From Shinella zoogloeoides (GTDB taxonomy: Bacteria; Pseudomonadota; Alphaproteobacteria; Rhizobiales; Rhizobiaceae): 64,000 nt of DNA. The stretch lies in the NCBI RefSeq assembly GCF_003574625.1, contig NZ_QNUJ01000010.1, positions 1-64,000 of the forward strand, read 5' to 3'. The notes under the pieces are model-generated. The model had not been told where the DNA came from, ran no database searches, and worked only from the letters and a program-made list of their open reading frames with translations. Made by a program: the position numbers and the translations under genes. Position 1 is the first letter of the stretch; every line of letters begins with the position of its first letter. Below, one piece after another: positions 6,704 through 13,824 of the stretch.

Positions 6704-7336
6704 ATGCCGCTTCAAAATCGCGTAACCCCTTTCGGCGACATCGTTGCCATCTCCCAGCGGGGCCTGTTCACCGGCAATCGCGGCATCATCCACGATCCCA
6801 CCACGAAGACGCTGCTGCGAAAGCGCTGGGCGACACACGCCTGGCTTATCTGTTCGTGCGACTTCAAAGGGCGCCGTCGGAGCGTCATGGCCCTGCGAAG
6901 CTGGACGGAATTGTTCTTCCTTGACGAGGCTGTGGCGCTGGCCGCCGGTCATCGTCCCTGTTTCCTGTGTCGACGCGAAGCCGCGGAACGATTTCGCGCG
7001 TGCTGGGTCGCCGCGAGGAACGAGCCTCGGAGCCTGGCCGCGCGGATGGATTCCGTGCTGCATGCGGAGCGGTGGGAACGCGGCCGTCAGCGCATGCATC
7101 CAAATCCGTATCTGCTGACGGAGCTGCCTGACGGCGTTGTCGTCGCCACGGAGGGGGAGGCATATACGCTGCGCACCGGCCTTGCATATCGCTGGACCGT
7201 CGGGGGCTACGACCGGCCAGTGGTTCTCCATGATGCCAGTTGGCTGCTGACACCGCCATCGACGCTCCTGGCACTCTTTGAGGGCTACGAGCCCGTCCTT
7301 CATCCCTCGATCAATGCGACACCGGATAGGCCCTGA
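6704..7336 (+). CDS. Unknown cysteine-containing protein between alkA and alkB
   Basis: A 210-residue protein starting MPLQNRVTPFGDIVAISQRG, with GGGAAGAG before the ATG. It has CSC at about 50-52 and HRPCFLCRREAAERF at 83-97, a CxxC that could bind metal, with Trp- and Arg-rich surroundings (RRSVMALRSWTELFFLDEAVALAAGHRPC). No membrane segment or signal peptide is visible. From memory, proteins of this type are found beside ada/alkB in alphaproteobacteria and annotated only as hypothetical. Its position, 19 bases after alkA and with its stop next to the alkB start at 7338, places it in the Ada operon. Nucleic-acid binding or processing is a guess from context. Confidence 0.88.
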   Translation: MPLQNRVTPFGDIVAISQRGLFTGNRGIIHDPTTKTLLRKRWATHAWLICSCDFKGRRRSVMALRSWTELFFLDEAVALAAGHRPCFLCRREAAERFRACWVAARNEPRSLAARMDSVLHAERWERGRQRMHPNPYLLTELPDGVVVATEGEAYTLRTGLAYRWTVGGYDRPVVLHDASWLLTPPSTLLALFEGYEPVLHPSINATPDRP

Positions 7337-7337
7337 T

Positions 7338-7988
7338 ATGCCCGATCTATTTGACATGCTTGCCCCGACCGAACTCTCCGTCGAAAACATGGCCGAAGGC
7401 GCCATGCTGTTGCGCGGTGCAGCGCTTGCCTATGAGAAAGACCTGCTCGTGGCGCTCGGCGATATCACCGGCCAGTCTCCCTTCCGGCACATGGTCACGC
7501 CCGGCGGCTTCACCATGTCGGTGGCGATGACCAATTGCGGCGCGGCCGGCTGGGTCACGGATCGCACCGGTTATCGCTACGATCGCAACGACCCGGAGAC
7601 AGGCCGTCCCTGGCCGGCCATGCCGGACTGCTTCCTCGATCTGGCAGTGGAGACAGCGACGCGGGCAGGTTACCCGGATTTTCGCCCCGACGCCTGCCTG
7701 ATCAACCGCTATGAGTCCGGTGCTCGTCTCTCGCTGCATCAGGACAAGAATGAACGGGACTTTGCCAATCCGATCGTGTCGGTCTCCCTCGGCTTGCCGG
7801 CGACCTTCCAGTTCGGTGGTCTGAAGCGGAACGATCCCGTGAAGAAATATGCATTGCGGCATGGTGACGTGGCGGTCTGGGGCGGCCCGTCGCGGCTCTT
7901 CTATCACGGCGTACCCGAATTGAAGGAGGGCCTTCATGAGACCGTCGGGCGGATGCGGATCAATCTAACGTTCCGGGGAGCGCTGTAA
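7338..7988 (+). CDS. alkB: AlkB: 2-oxoglutarate/Fe(II)-dependent DNA dealkylase
   Basis: It oxidatively removes methyl groups from 1-methyladenine and 3-methylcytosine in DNA. The length of 216 residues equals that of E. coli AlkB, and the iron ligands and 2-oxoglutarate arginines fall at the expected places: H134 and D136 in LSLHQDKNE, H190 in FYHGV, and R207 and R213 in RMRINLTFRG. The dinucleotide-binding loop is represented by GYRYDRNDPETGRPWPAMP. I chose the ATG at 7338, directly after the TGA of the previous gene; an upstream in-frame ATG at 7278 would add residues unlike AlkB. Last gene of the ada operon. Confidence 0.96.
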   Translation: MPDLFDMLAPTELSVENMAEGAMLLRGAALAYEKDLLVALGDITGQSPFRHMVTPGGFTMSVAMTNCGAAGWVTDRTGYRYDRNDPETGRPWPAMPDCFLDLAVETATRAGYPDFRPDACLINRYESGARLSLHQDKNERDFANPIVSVSLGLPATFQFGGLKRNDPVKKYALRHGDVAVWGGPSRLFYHGVPELKEGLHETVGRMRINLTFRGAL

Positions 7989-8005
7989 GTTTCGAATATT
8001 CCTTC

Positions 8006-8027
8006 GGTTTGACGACAATAACCGGAG
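8006..8027 (+). promoter_or_regulatory. Ada-box-like element, copy 7
   Basis: Reads GGTTTGACGACAA, TAAC, CGGAG. It lies 18 bases after alkB and 115 bases before the small gene at 8143, the longest element-to-start distance in the set. Confidence 0.55.
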
Positions 8028-8142
8028 TGCCGCTGAAACAATCTTGGTGCCAGATGTGCTATCAATCGGAAAGTCGACCTGCGGATTTCTGGTCGTTCAG
8101 GATCGGACAGCCGCAACGACAAGGACAAGGATATCCAGGCTT

Positions 8143-8394
8143 ATGTTCTCGCGCGGCGGATTCGATGCGAAGGCGAGCCGGCGCAGGCTACCCGGAACGG
8201 AAGCGGCTGCCGACGCCCTCGTTGCGCTTGCCCGGGACAATCCGGATAAGGCGCTCGTCATGAGATATATCGGCCAGCTCGTGGCTGATGGCTACGCGGA
8301 ATGGGCCGCGCTCGCCAATGGAGAGATCGAGGTCTGTTTCACAACCGGTGAAACCTACTTGCTCACGGAAACCACGATCATCAGGCTCGCTTGA
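8143..8394 (+). CDS. Small unknown protein (83 residues)
   Basis: The frame MFSRGGFDAKASRRRLPGTE runs to NGEIEVCFTTGETYLLTETTIIRLA. A basic N-terminus leads into a helical part (AAADALVALARDNPDKALVMRYIGQLVADGY) and a predicted beta hairpin. AAGGACAAGGA is the upstream ribosome binding site. A longer in-frame start at 8044 is possible but has poorer upstream sequence. It forms a single-gene unit between alkB and the oxygenase genes, with its own Ada-box-like element at 8006-8027. Family not recognised. Confidence 0.6.
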   Translation: MFSRGGFDAKASRRRLPGTEAAADALVALARDNPDKALVMRYIGQLVADGYAEWAALANGEIEVCFTTGETYLLTETTIIRLA

Positions 8395-8473
8395 CCGATT
8401 GCCCGCCGAAAGCGCCGTGCGTCTCCCGCGTGCGGCGAGGAGATGTTTTCTCGCGATGGCGGCCGGCCATCGC

Positions 8474-8495
8474 AGTTTGAAAGTATGAATCGGAG
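8474..8495 (+). promoter_or_regulatory. Ada-box-like element, copy 8
   Basis: Reads AGTTTGAAAGTAT, GAAT, CGGAG, 84 bases upstream of the first of the three paralogous oxygenases (start 8580). Confidence 0.6.
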
Positions 8496-8579
8496 TGTGA
8501 GCGCGGGTCGAAAGTGCTCGATAGGGCAAGGCGTCACTCAGCGCCGCTCTCTCGCCGCTTATCCCGGAAGAACACGATC

Positions 8580-9332
8580 ATGAAAATGCAACTGGACCAC
8601 GATCGGCCCGATGTCCCGTTCGCGGGTTACATCGAGCGTATCGCGCGCTATCCATGGGACCGCATCGCGGGCGATCTCGATGCCTACGGCGCTGCCGTTC
8701 TCCCCGGCCTGCTGTCCGACGACGAGTGTGTCGCCGCCGCGGAATTCTTCAGCAGCTCCTGGCTGGTCCGTGTCCCTGCTGTGGAAGACCAGCGCGCCTG
8801 GGGCAATGGTAATTATCGCTACATGCGCTATCCGCTTCCGGCGCTCGTCACCAGCCTGCGGACGGCCATCTATCCGCGCCTGGCGCCGATCGCCAACGCA
8901 TGGAACGAGAAAATGGAGATCGGCGAACGTTACCCGATCACCCATGAGGCTTATCTCGAGACCTGCCATCGTGTCGGCCAGACCATTCCAACGTCGATGA
9001 TGCTGGAGCACGCCGCCGGGCAGCAAACACTGCTGCACCAGGACATTTACGGCGAGCGGGCGTTTCCGCTTCAGGTCGCGATCATGCTCTCGCAACGCGG
9101 GGCGGACTATGCCGGTGGCGAGTTCGTAATCACCGAGCAGCGCCCGCGCATGCAAACCCGTCCCGAGGTCGTCACTCTCGGAAAGGGCGACGCCGTCGTG
9201 TTTGCCGTCTCGAACCGCCCTGTAACGGGCACGCGAGGCACGTATCGCGTCAACTTGCGCCATGGCTTCAGCCAGGTTCGCGAGGGCCGGCAACATGTGC
9301 TCAGCATCATCTTCCACGACGCGGCCCTGTAG
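8580..9332 (+). CDS. 2OG-Fe(II) oxygenase, paralogue 1 (not AlkB family)
   Basis: A 250-residue protein starting MKMQLDHDRPDVPFAGYIER, with GGAAG before the ATG at 8580. The HxD iron motif is in LLHQDIYGERAFPLQVAIML, the strand GGEFVITEQRPR follows, and the distal iron histidine is in VNLRHG. After it the family pattern HGVSRVRSGxRH is altered to HGFSQVREGRQH, so the arginine expected to bind the 2-oxoglutarate carboxylate is shifted by one position or lost. The overall fold resembles prolyl-4-hydroxylase-type oxygenases rather than AlkB. The next gene begins 17 bases downstream, so the pair shares the element at 8474-8495. Substrate unknown; alkylated DNA, RNA or protein are candidates from context. 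Confidence 0.85.
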   Translation: MKMQLDHDRPDVPFAGYIERIARYPWDRIAGDLDAYGAAVLPGLLSDDECVAAAEFFSSSWLVRVPAVEDQRAWGNGNYRYMRYPLPALVTSLRTAIYPRLAPIANAWNEKMEIGERYPITHEAYLETCHRVGQTIPTSMMLEHAAGQQTLLHQDIYGERAFPLQVAIMLSQRGADYAGGEFVITEQRPRMQTRPEVVTLGKGDAVVFAVSNRPVTGTRGTYRVNLRHGFSQVREGRQHVLSIIFHDAAL

Positions 9333-9349
9333 GCGACGGAGACCTGACG

Positions 9350-10081
9350 ATGACAATTCTTCAAGCCGAGAACCTTTCCCCCGCCGAGCGCGTGGATCGG
9401 GTCGATTGGGACCGCATGGCGAAAGATCTCGCCGGCGGCGGTTCGGCTGTCGCCCGGCAGTTGCTGACGCCTGAGGAATGCGAGGCGCTCACGGCCCTTT
9501 ATCCGCAGAACGATCTCTTCCGCAGCCGCGTCGTCATGGCGCGCTACGCATTCGGCAAGGGCGAATACCAGTATTTCAGCTATCCCCTCCCGGATCTCGT
9601 CGGCGAGTTGCGCACCGCATTCTACCGTCGTCTGGCGCCGATCGCCAATGGCTGGAACCAGCGGATGCGCATCGATACCAGCTATCCGGCCGAGCATGCC
9701 GATTATCTCGACCTTTGCCATCGCGCCGGCCAGAAGCGGCCGACGCCGTTGCTGCTCGAATATGGTGCGGGCGACTACTGCTGCATGCATCAGGATCTCT
9801 ATGGCGATCTCGCATTTCCCATGCAGGTTGTGATCCTGCTGGCCGAGCCGGAGCAGGATTTCACCGGTGGGGAATTCCTGCTCGTCGAACAGAACCCGCG
9901 AGGCCTTTCCAAGGCGGAGGTCGTTCCGCTTCGGCAGGGCGATGCGGTAGCCTTCGCCGTCAACCACCGGCCGGCGAAAAGCGCGCGGGGAACCGCGCGC
10001 GTGAACCTTCGTCACGGTGTCAGCCGCCTGCACTCCGGGCATCGCCATACGCTCGGCATCATTTTCCACGACGCGAAATAG
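9350..10081 (+). CDS. 2OG-Fe(II) oxygenase, paralogue 2
   Basis: A 243-residue paralogue of the genes at 8580 and 10793. The iron motif is in CCMHQDLYGDLAFPMQVVILL, then GGEFLLVEQNPR, and the C-terminus NLRHGVSRLHSGHRHTLG has both the distal histidine and the canonical arginine. The N-terminal half, with VDWDRMAKDLAGGGSAVARQLL and the aromatic stretch YAFGKGEYQYFSYPLPDLV, is shared by all three. It is 17 bases downstream of paralogue 1 and probably cotranscribed with it. Codon use matches its neighbours, so the triplication is not obviously recent foreign DNA. Confidence 0.87.
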   Translation: MTILQAENLSPAERVDRVDWDRMAKDLAGGGSAVARQLLTPEECEALTALYPQNDLFRSRVVMARYAFGKGEYQYFSYPLPDLVGELRTAFYRRLAPIANGWNQRMRIDTSYPAEHADYLDLCHRAGQKRPTPLLLEYGAGDYCCMHQDLYGDLAFPMQVVILLAEPEQDFTGGEFLLVEQNPRGLSKAEVVPLRQGDAVAFAVNHRPAKSARGTARVNLRHGVSRLHSGHRHTLGIIFHDAK

Positions 10082-10147
10082 GCGATGGCCGATCGATAGG
10101 CCGGGCGCACAAACGCCCGCCATCATTCATTCTCGCAACAAGACTTC

Positions 10148-10169
10148 GATTTGAAAACAAGGATCGGAG
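10148..10169 (+). promoter_or_regulatory. Ada-box-like element, copy 9
   Basis: Reads GATTTGAAAACAA, GGAT, CGGAG, 60 bases before the second methyltransferase at 10230. Confidence 0.75.
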
Positions 10170-10229
10170 TTCGAGGGCGCGGTGAAGGTCGTAGTTTCGA
10201 TCATGAGGTTCGAACAAGGAGATACGACG

Positions 10230-10796
10230 ATGAACCGCATGATCAATATCGATATGCTGCGGTCCGATCCGCAGGAAAATGCAATTCCGGTGACCGCTGA
10301 CGTTCTCTCTTATGCGATCGCCAACTGCGAAATGGGCAAGGTGCTGGTCGCACGCAGCCCGAAGGGCGTTTGTTCGATCCTGCTGGGCGATGATGCAGAG
10401 GTGCTGGTGGAGGATATTGCCGGCCGCTTCCCGCAGTCGACGCTCGTTCCGAACGAGCGCGCTGTGAAGGACGATGTCGCCAGGGTCCTGCGCTATCTCG
10501 CGAAACCCTCCGACGGTTTGCAGTTGACGCTCGACATGCGCGGCACGCCGTTCCAGCGCCGCGTCTGGGAGAAGTTGCGGACCATACCCACCGGCCGGAC
10601 GGTGAGCTACACCGAGCTTGCCCGCTGGGTGAGCCCGCTTTCCCATCCGCGCGCCGTCGCTACCGCCTGCGCCGCCAACCCGATCGCGTTGGCCATCCCC
10701 TGCCACCGCGTCCGGCGAAGTGACGGCGGCCTTGCCGGCTATCGCTGGGGGCTCGAGCGCAAGCGCATCCTCATCGAGAAGGAAGCCCGGGCATGA
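10230..10796 (+). CDS. Methylated-DNA-[protein]-cysteine S-methyltransferase, Ada-C paralogue
   Basis: A 188-residue suicide methyltransferase. It closely follows the C-terminal half of Ada at 4858: SILLGDDAE here against SILLGDDPD there, and RGTPFQRRVWEKLRTIPTG against RGTAFQRRVWQALQEIPVG. The acceptor cysteine is at about residue 158 in AIPCHRVRRSDGGLAGY. It lacks the N-terminal zinc domain and the AraC helix-turn-helix, so it repairs bases but cannot sense phosphotriesters or act as activator. AAGGAGATACGACG gives a strong ribosome binding site for ATG 10230; an earlier ATG at 10203 is less likely. Its stop overlaps the start of the oxygenase at 10793 (ATGA), so the two are coupled. Confidence 0.92.
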   Translation: MNRMINIDMLRSDPQENAIPVTADVLSYAIANCEMGKVLVARSPKGVCSILLGDDAEVLVEDIAGRFPQSTLVPNERAVKDDVARVLRYLAKPSDGLQLTLDMRGTPFQRRVWEKLRTIPTGRTVSYTELARWVSPLSHPRAVATACAANPIALAIPCHRVRRSDGGLAGYRWGLERKRILIEKEARA

Positions 10797-11542
10797 ACGG
10801 GACTGCGAACACCATGGTTCCGGCCTCCGCGGATGTACCCGCGGAGGCTCGGATTGCCGCCTATGACTGGCAGGCGCTGGCCGGCGAGCTCGACAGCTAT
10901 GGCTGCGCCGTCCTGCCCAACCTTCTCTCGGCGGAGGAGTGCCGCGGCCTCGCTGCGCTCTATCCCGATACGAGCCATTTCCGCAGCCATATCATCATGG
11001 CGCGGCATGGCTTCGGGAAGGGCGAATATCGCTACTTCAAGTATCCGCTTCCAGATATCATCGGCGGTATCCGCACGGCCCTCTATCCGCCCCTTGCCGG
11101 TGTCGCCAATCGCTGGAACGAGCGGATGGGGCTGGACCAGCGGTTCCCCGGCGAACACGCCGCTTTCCTGAAGCAGTGCCACGATGCCGGCCAGGTCCGG
11201 CCGACGCCGCTCCTGCTGCAGTACGTCTCCGGTGACTTCAACTGCCTGCATCAGGATCTCTATGGCGATCTCGCCTTCCCGATCCAGGTGGCGATCCTGC
11301 TGTCCGAGCCGGGCCGCGATTTCACGGGCGGCGAGTTCGCACTGACCGAACAGCGGCCGCGCATGCAGAGCCGCGTCGAAGTCGTGCCGCTGCGCCAGGG
11401 TGATGCCGTTGCTTTCGCAGTTCACAATCGCCCGGTCCAGGGGACGAAGGGAAACTATCGCGTGAACCTGCGCCATGGCGTCAGCCGCGTCCGCTCCGGC
11501 ATGCGCCACACCGTCGGGATCATTTTCCACGACGCGCGGTGA
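10793..11542 (+). CDS. 2OG-Fe(II) oxygenase, paralogue 3
   Basis: A 249-residue oxygenase with the iron motif in CLHQDLYGDLAFPIQVAILL, the strand GGEFALTEQRPRMQ, and a canonical C-terminus NLRHGVSRVRSGMRHTVG that carries the distal histidine and the 2-oxoglutarate arginine. It is closer to paralogue 2 than to paralogue 1 in its HQDLYGDLAFP block. Its ATG overlaps the TGA of the methyltransferase gene by four bases, so one transcript makes an alkyl acceptor and an oxygenase. A GC-rich hairpin follows at 11553-11579. Confidence 0.88.
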   Translation: MNGTANTMVPASADVPAEARIAAYDWQALAGELDSYGCAVLPNLLSAEECRGLAALYPDTSHFRSHIIMARHGFGKGEYRYFKYPLPDIIGGIRTALYPPLAGVANRWNERMGLDQRFPGEHAAFLKQCHDAGQVRPTPLLLQYVSGDFNCLHQDLYGDLAFPIQVAILLSEPGRDFTGGEFALTEQRPRMQSRVEVVPLRQGDAVAFAVHNRPVQGTKGNYRVNLRHGVSRVRSGMRHTVGIIFHDAR

Positions 11543-11552
11543 TCACGCGATG

Positions 11553-11579
11553 CCGGCGCCGCACTTGGCGCGGCGCCGG
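11553..11579 (+). terminator. Hairpin after oxygenase paralogue 3
   Basis: A perfect 10-bp stem, CCGGCGCCGC pairing with GCGGCGCCGG, has a 7-base loop and begins 10 bases after the stop codon. Only a short TT follows, so it may act as a terminator or an mRNA-stabilising structure. Confidence 0.5.
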
Positions 11580-11896
11580 TTCATCAAGGAAACACGCCCT
11601 GTCGCTCGGGGACGGGTTTTCCAGGTGAGCCGGACTGTGTAATCGACAAGCGTGTATCTGCCTGCCGCATGGGAATGCGCGCCGTCGAACTCCAGATTTT
11701 GGAAGAAGTTTCCTCTGGGTGCGAGATTCATGATCTATATGTCTCTCTCGTCAGGGCGATAACGAGGCATGAGTCAGAACCGGCGCGATGCGAGTTGCAT
11801 CTAAGCGTTGAGGAAACCTTCAACAGGATTGTCTCTCTGGTTCATATCTGGGGCACCCTTCTCAAAGTGAAAGCCCGCGCAGGGGCACATGGGAAT

Positions 11897-11940
11897 CGCC
11901 GCACCGCGAAAATGGCGGTGCGGCGCTGTCATTTGATTTT
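11897..11940 (+). terminator. Strong hairpin followed by a T-rich run
   Basis: An 11-bp stem, CGCCGCACCGC pairing with GCGGTGCGGCG, has a 7-base loop and is followed by ATTTGATTTTT after a few bases. It would isolate chaC from transcription arriving from the oxygenase genes. Confidence 0.55.
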
Positions 11941-11969
11941 TCGAAATCCGTTCGCCGAGGCTCATTCCC

Positions 11970-11991
11970 GATTTGCGGATAGCAAACGGAG
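11970..11991 (+). promoter_or_regulatory. Ada-box-like element, copy 10
   Basis: Reads GATTTGCGGATAG, CAAA, CGGAG, 79 bases before chaC. The GATTTG and CGGAG ends hold at the right spacing, but the GCAA half-site is degenerate. Confidence 0.5.
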
Positions 11992-12070
11992 TGCTGCGGG
12001 GCACCGCTTCGAGGAAAGTCGCGTAAAGGCCGCGGAGAAGCCGCCGCCAGCAACGAAGGCGCGACGTATC

Positions 12071-12808
12071 ATGCATAAGGCTCAATTCACCAATCCGGCA
12101 ATCTCAGTGGTGTCGCCAGGCGCGACGATCCTGACCCGCGAATTGTTGGTCAGGGGTGGTGCAGCGTCTCTCGTCCACAGGGATGCGGCGGACGTTCGAC
12201 TGTTGTCGGACGAGCAGCGCCGCACGTCGCTTGACACATTCATGAAGAGCCGGCCAGCGGGTGATCTCTGGATTTTCGCTTACGGATCGTTGATCTGGAA
12301 TCCGGCGTTGCGAATCTCGGAACGCCGAGTGGCAGAGATTCATGGCTGGCATCGGTCGTTCTGCCTATCGATGTCGGTCGGACGTGGTACGCCGGGTCAA
12401 CCCGGACTGGTGCTGGGTCTTGACCGTGGCGGTGTTTGCAAGGGCGTTGCCTATCGGATCGACGAGCGCGACGTCTCGTCCGAGCTTCCCATCCTGTGGA
12501 GCCGTGAAATGCTGGTTGGTGGCTACAACCCGATCTGGACTGACTTGATCGGGGATGGCGGTGAAAAGTTCGGTGCTGCGATCATCTTCACGATCGACCA
12601 AGGACACGACAACTATGCCGGAGGCATATCGCTGCAAGAGAAGGTCAGGCGCCTGGCCATTGCGGAGGGAAGCTGGGGATCTTCGGCAGACTACCTGTTT
12701 CGCACGATCGGCAGCCTTCGCGAGCACGGGATCCACGACGTCGAAATCGAACATCTTGGAGTTATGGTCGCCTCTGCTGCATTCGAAGCATTCGGTGAGG
12801 CTGCTTGA
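12071..12808 (+). CDS. chaC: Glutathione-specific gamma-glutamylcyclotransferase (ChaC family)
   Basis: It degrades glutathione to 5-oxoproline and Cys-Gly. The 245-residue protein has the family signature IFAYGSLIWNP at about 68-78, then WHRSFCLSMSVGRGTPGQPGLVLGL and the catalytic-glutamate region SREMLVGGYNPIW. ATG 12071 gives a normal ChaC length. Its placement at the end of the alkylation island, with an Ada-box-like element at 11970-11991, suggests that turnover of glutathione or of alkylated glutathione is part of the response; the link is inference. Confidence 0.9.
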   Translation: MHKAQFTNPAISVVSPGATILTRELLVRGGAASLVHRDAADVRLLSDEQRRTSLDTFMKSRPAGDLWIFAYGSLIWNPALRISERRVAEIHGWHRSFCLSMSVGRGTPGQPGLVLGLDRGGVCKGVAYRIDERDVSSELPILWSREMLVGGYNPIWTDLIGDGGEKFGAAIIFTIDQGHDNYAGGISLQEKVRRLAIAEGSWGSSADYLFRTIGSLREHGIHDVEIEHLGVMVASAAFEAFGEAA

Positions 12809-13040
12809 CCCAACACCGCGCTTGACCTCTGACCCCATCCTGGGCGGGCGCGCGATGTCTCATGTCATGTATTTTATTCTAAATTAGTGAATATGATTTC
12901 AGGGGCGCTAGGCCGTCCGGATATGCTCCAGAGTCTATTGCCCAACCGATAGGACTGGAGGGTTCTTACCGGAATAGGCCGACGGCCCCTTCAAGAGCAC
13001 TTGCCAATGCCGGCATCCGCGGAAGCGCTGTGCAGCAGGT

Positions 13041-13715
13041 TTACGGCCTTGCCGCGATCTCGTAGCTTTCGTCGATCCGGCTGCACAGTTCTTCGGCGGT
13101 CACCGAACCGTCGAGTCGTGCCGTCACCCAGTGTTTCTTGTTCATGTGGTATCCGGGGAAATAGCTGTCGCCATCGATGATGTTGCTCAGGTATTCCGGT
13201 TTCACCCTGAAGTCGATGATCTCGATCTCGTCGTCTCCGCCAAGCCCGATCTTGTTTGCTTTGACGACCAGGAGCGCGGCGTACCATTTTCCGTTGTCCT
13301 GTCGCCGGAAAACCGCGTTGTAGGGAAATTTCGCCCAAAGGAACTGCAACTCATCCCGGTAGGTATCGCGAACATGCTGGATAAGGCGCTTTGCGATCTC
13401 GCTCCTGAATATCTCATGGTCGAAACAGGCTTCGGCGATCCGGGAGAGGACACCTTCGTATTCCCGGATGAGTTCGAGGTCGTCTTCGCCTGTGCCTTCC
13501 GGGGCTTTGTGGAGCGAGTGAGGTTCCTTCGTATGTGCATCGATCAAGTGCACGGTCACCCCGCCCGCTGGCGTAATGGTGATCGTCATTTCATACCGGC
13601 CACCGGAGACGTGCGTGGAATAGGCGTATTTTCCGCGGCTCCTGACGAAGCCGAAGGGGATGAGGCGGCTGGTGTCGACCCTCTTGTTTCGGAAAATAGC
13701 TTCCATGCCGGTCAT
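13041..13715 (-). CDS. YjbR/MmcQ-like domain protein
   Basis: A 224-residue protein. GGAG six bases before the ATG at 13715 fixes the start. The C-terminal part, WYAALLVVKANKIGLGGDDEIEIIDFRVKPEYL, then DGDSYFPGYHMNKKHWVTARLDG and a terminal helix, matches the YjbR (CyaY-like fold) pattern, in which a GYHMNKKHW-type stretch is characteristic. The N-terminal half is an extra domain that is common in this group. YjbR-type proteins have been proposed to bind DNA, but their role is not settled. No Ada-box-like element is visible upstream, so I place this gene outside the island regulon. Confidence 0.82.
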   Translation of the reverse strand: MTGMEAIFRNKRVDTSRLIPFGFVRSRGKYAYSTHVSGGRYEMTITITPAGGVTVHLIDAHTKEPHSLHKAPEGTGEDDLELIREYEGVLSRIAEACFDHEIFRSEIAKRLIQHVRDTYRDELQFLWAKFPYNAVFRRQDNGKWYAALLVVKANKIGLGGDDEIEIIDFRVKPEYLSNIIDGDSYFPGYHMNKKHWVTARLDGSVTAEELCSRIDESYEIAARP

Positions 13716-13824
13716 AGGATTCTCCAATCGGATACGCACGCGATTTGCGCATCATGCCACGCTGGCGCGATAATTCGTCCGATGTGCACAAACCCTTTGC
13801 CATCGAGCGCCACCTCGCGAATTG

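Larger units (their letters stand above)
11580..12070. other. Gap without a convincing gene before chaC
   Basis: The chaC reading frame stays open upstream as far as an ATG at 11669, but the added 134 residues have no family resemblance, no good ribosome binding site and run through the hairpin at 11897 and the Ada-box-like element at 11970. I see no other supported gene here. Confidence 0.5.

Noticed and set aside
11669-12070. In-frame upstream extension of chaC
   Set aside because: It would add 134 residues unlike any ChaC protein and would translate through a strong hairpin and the Ada-box-like element.
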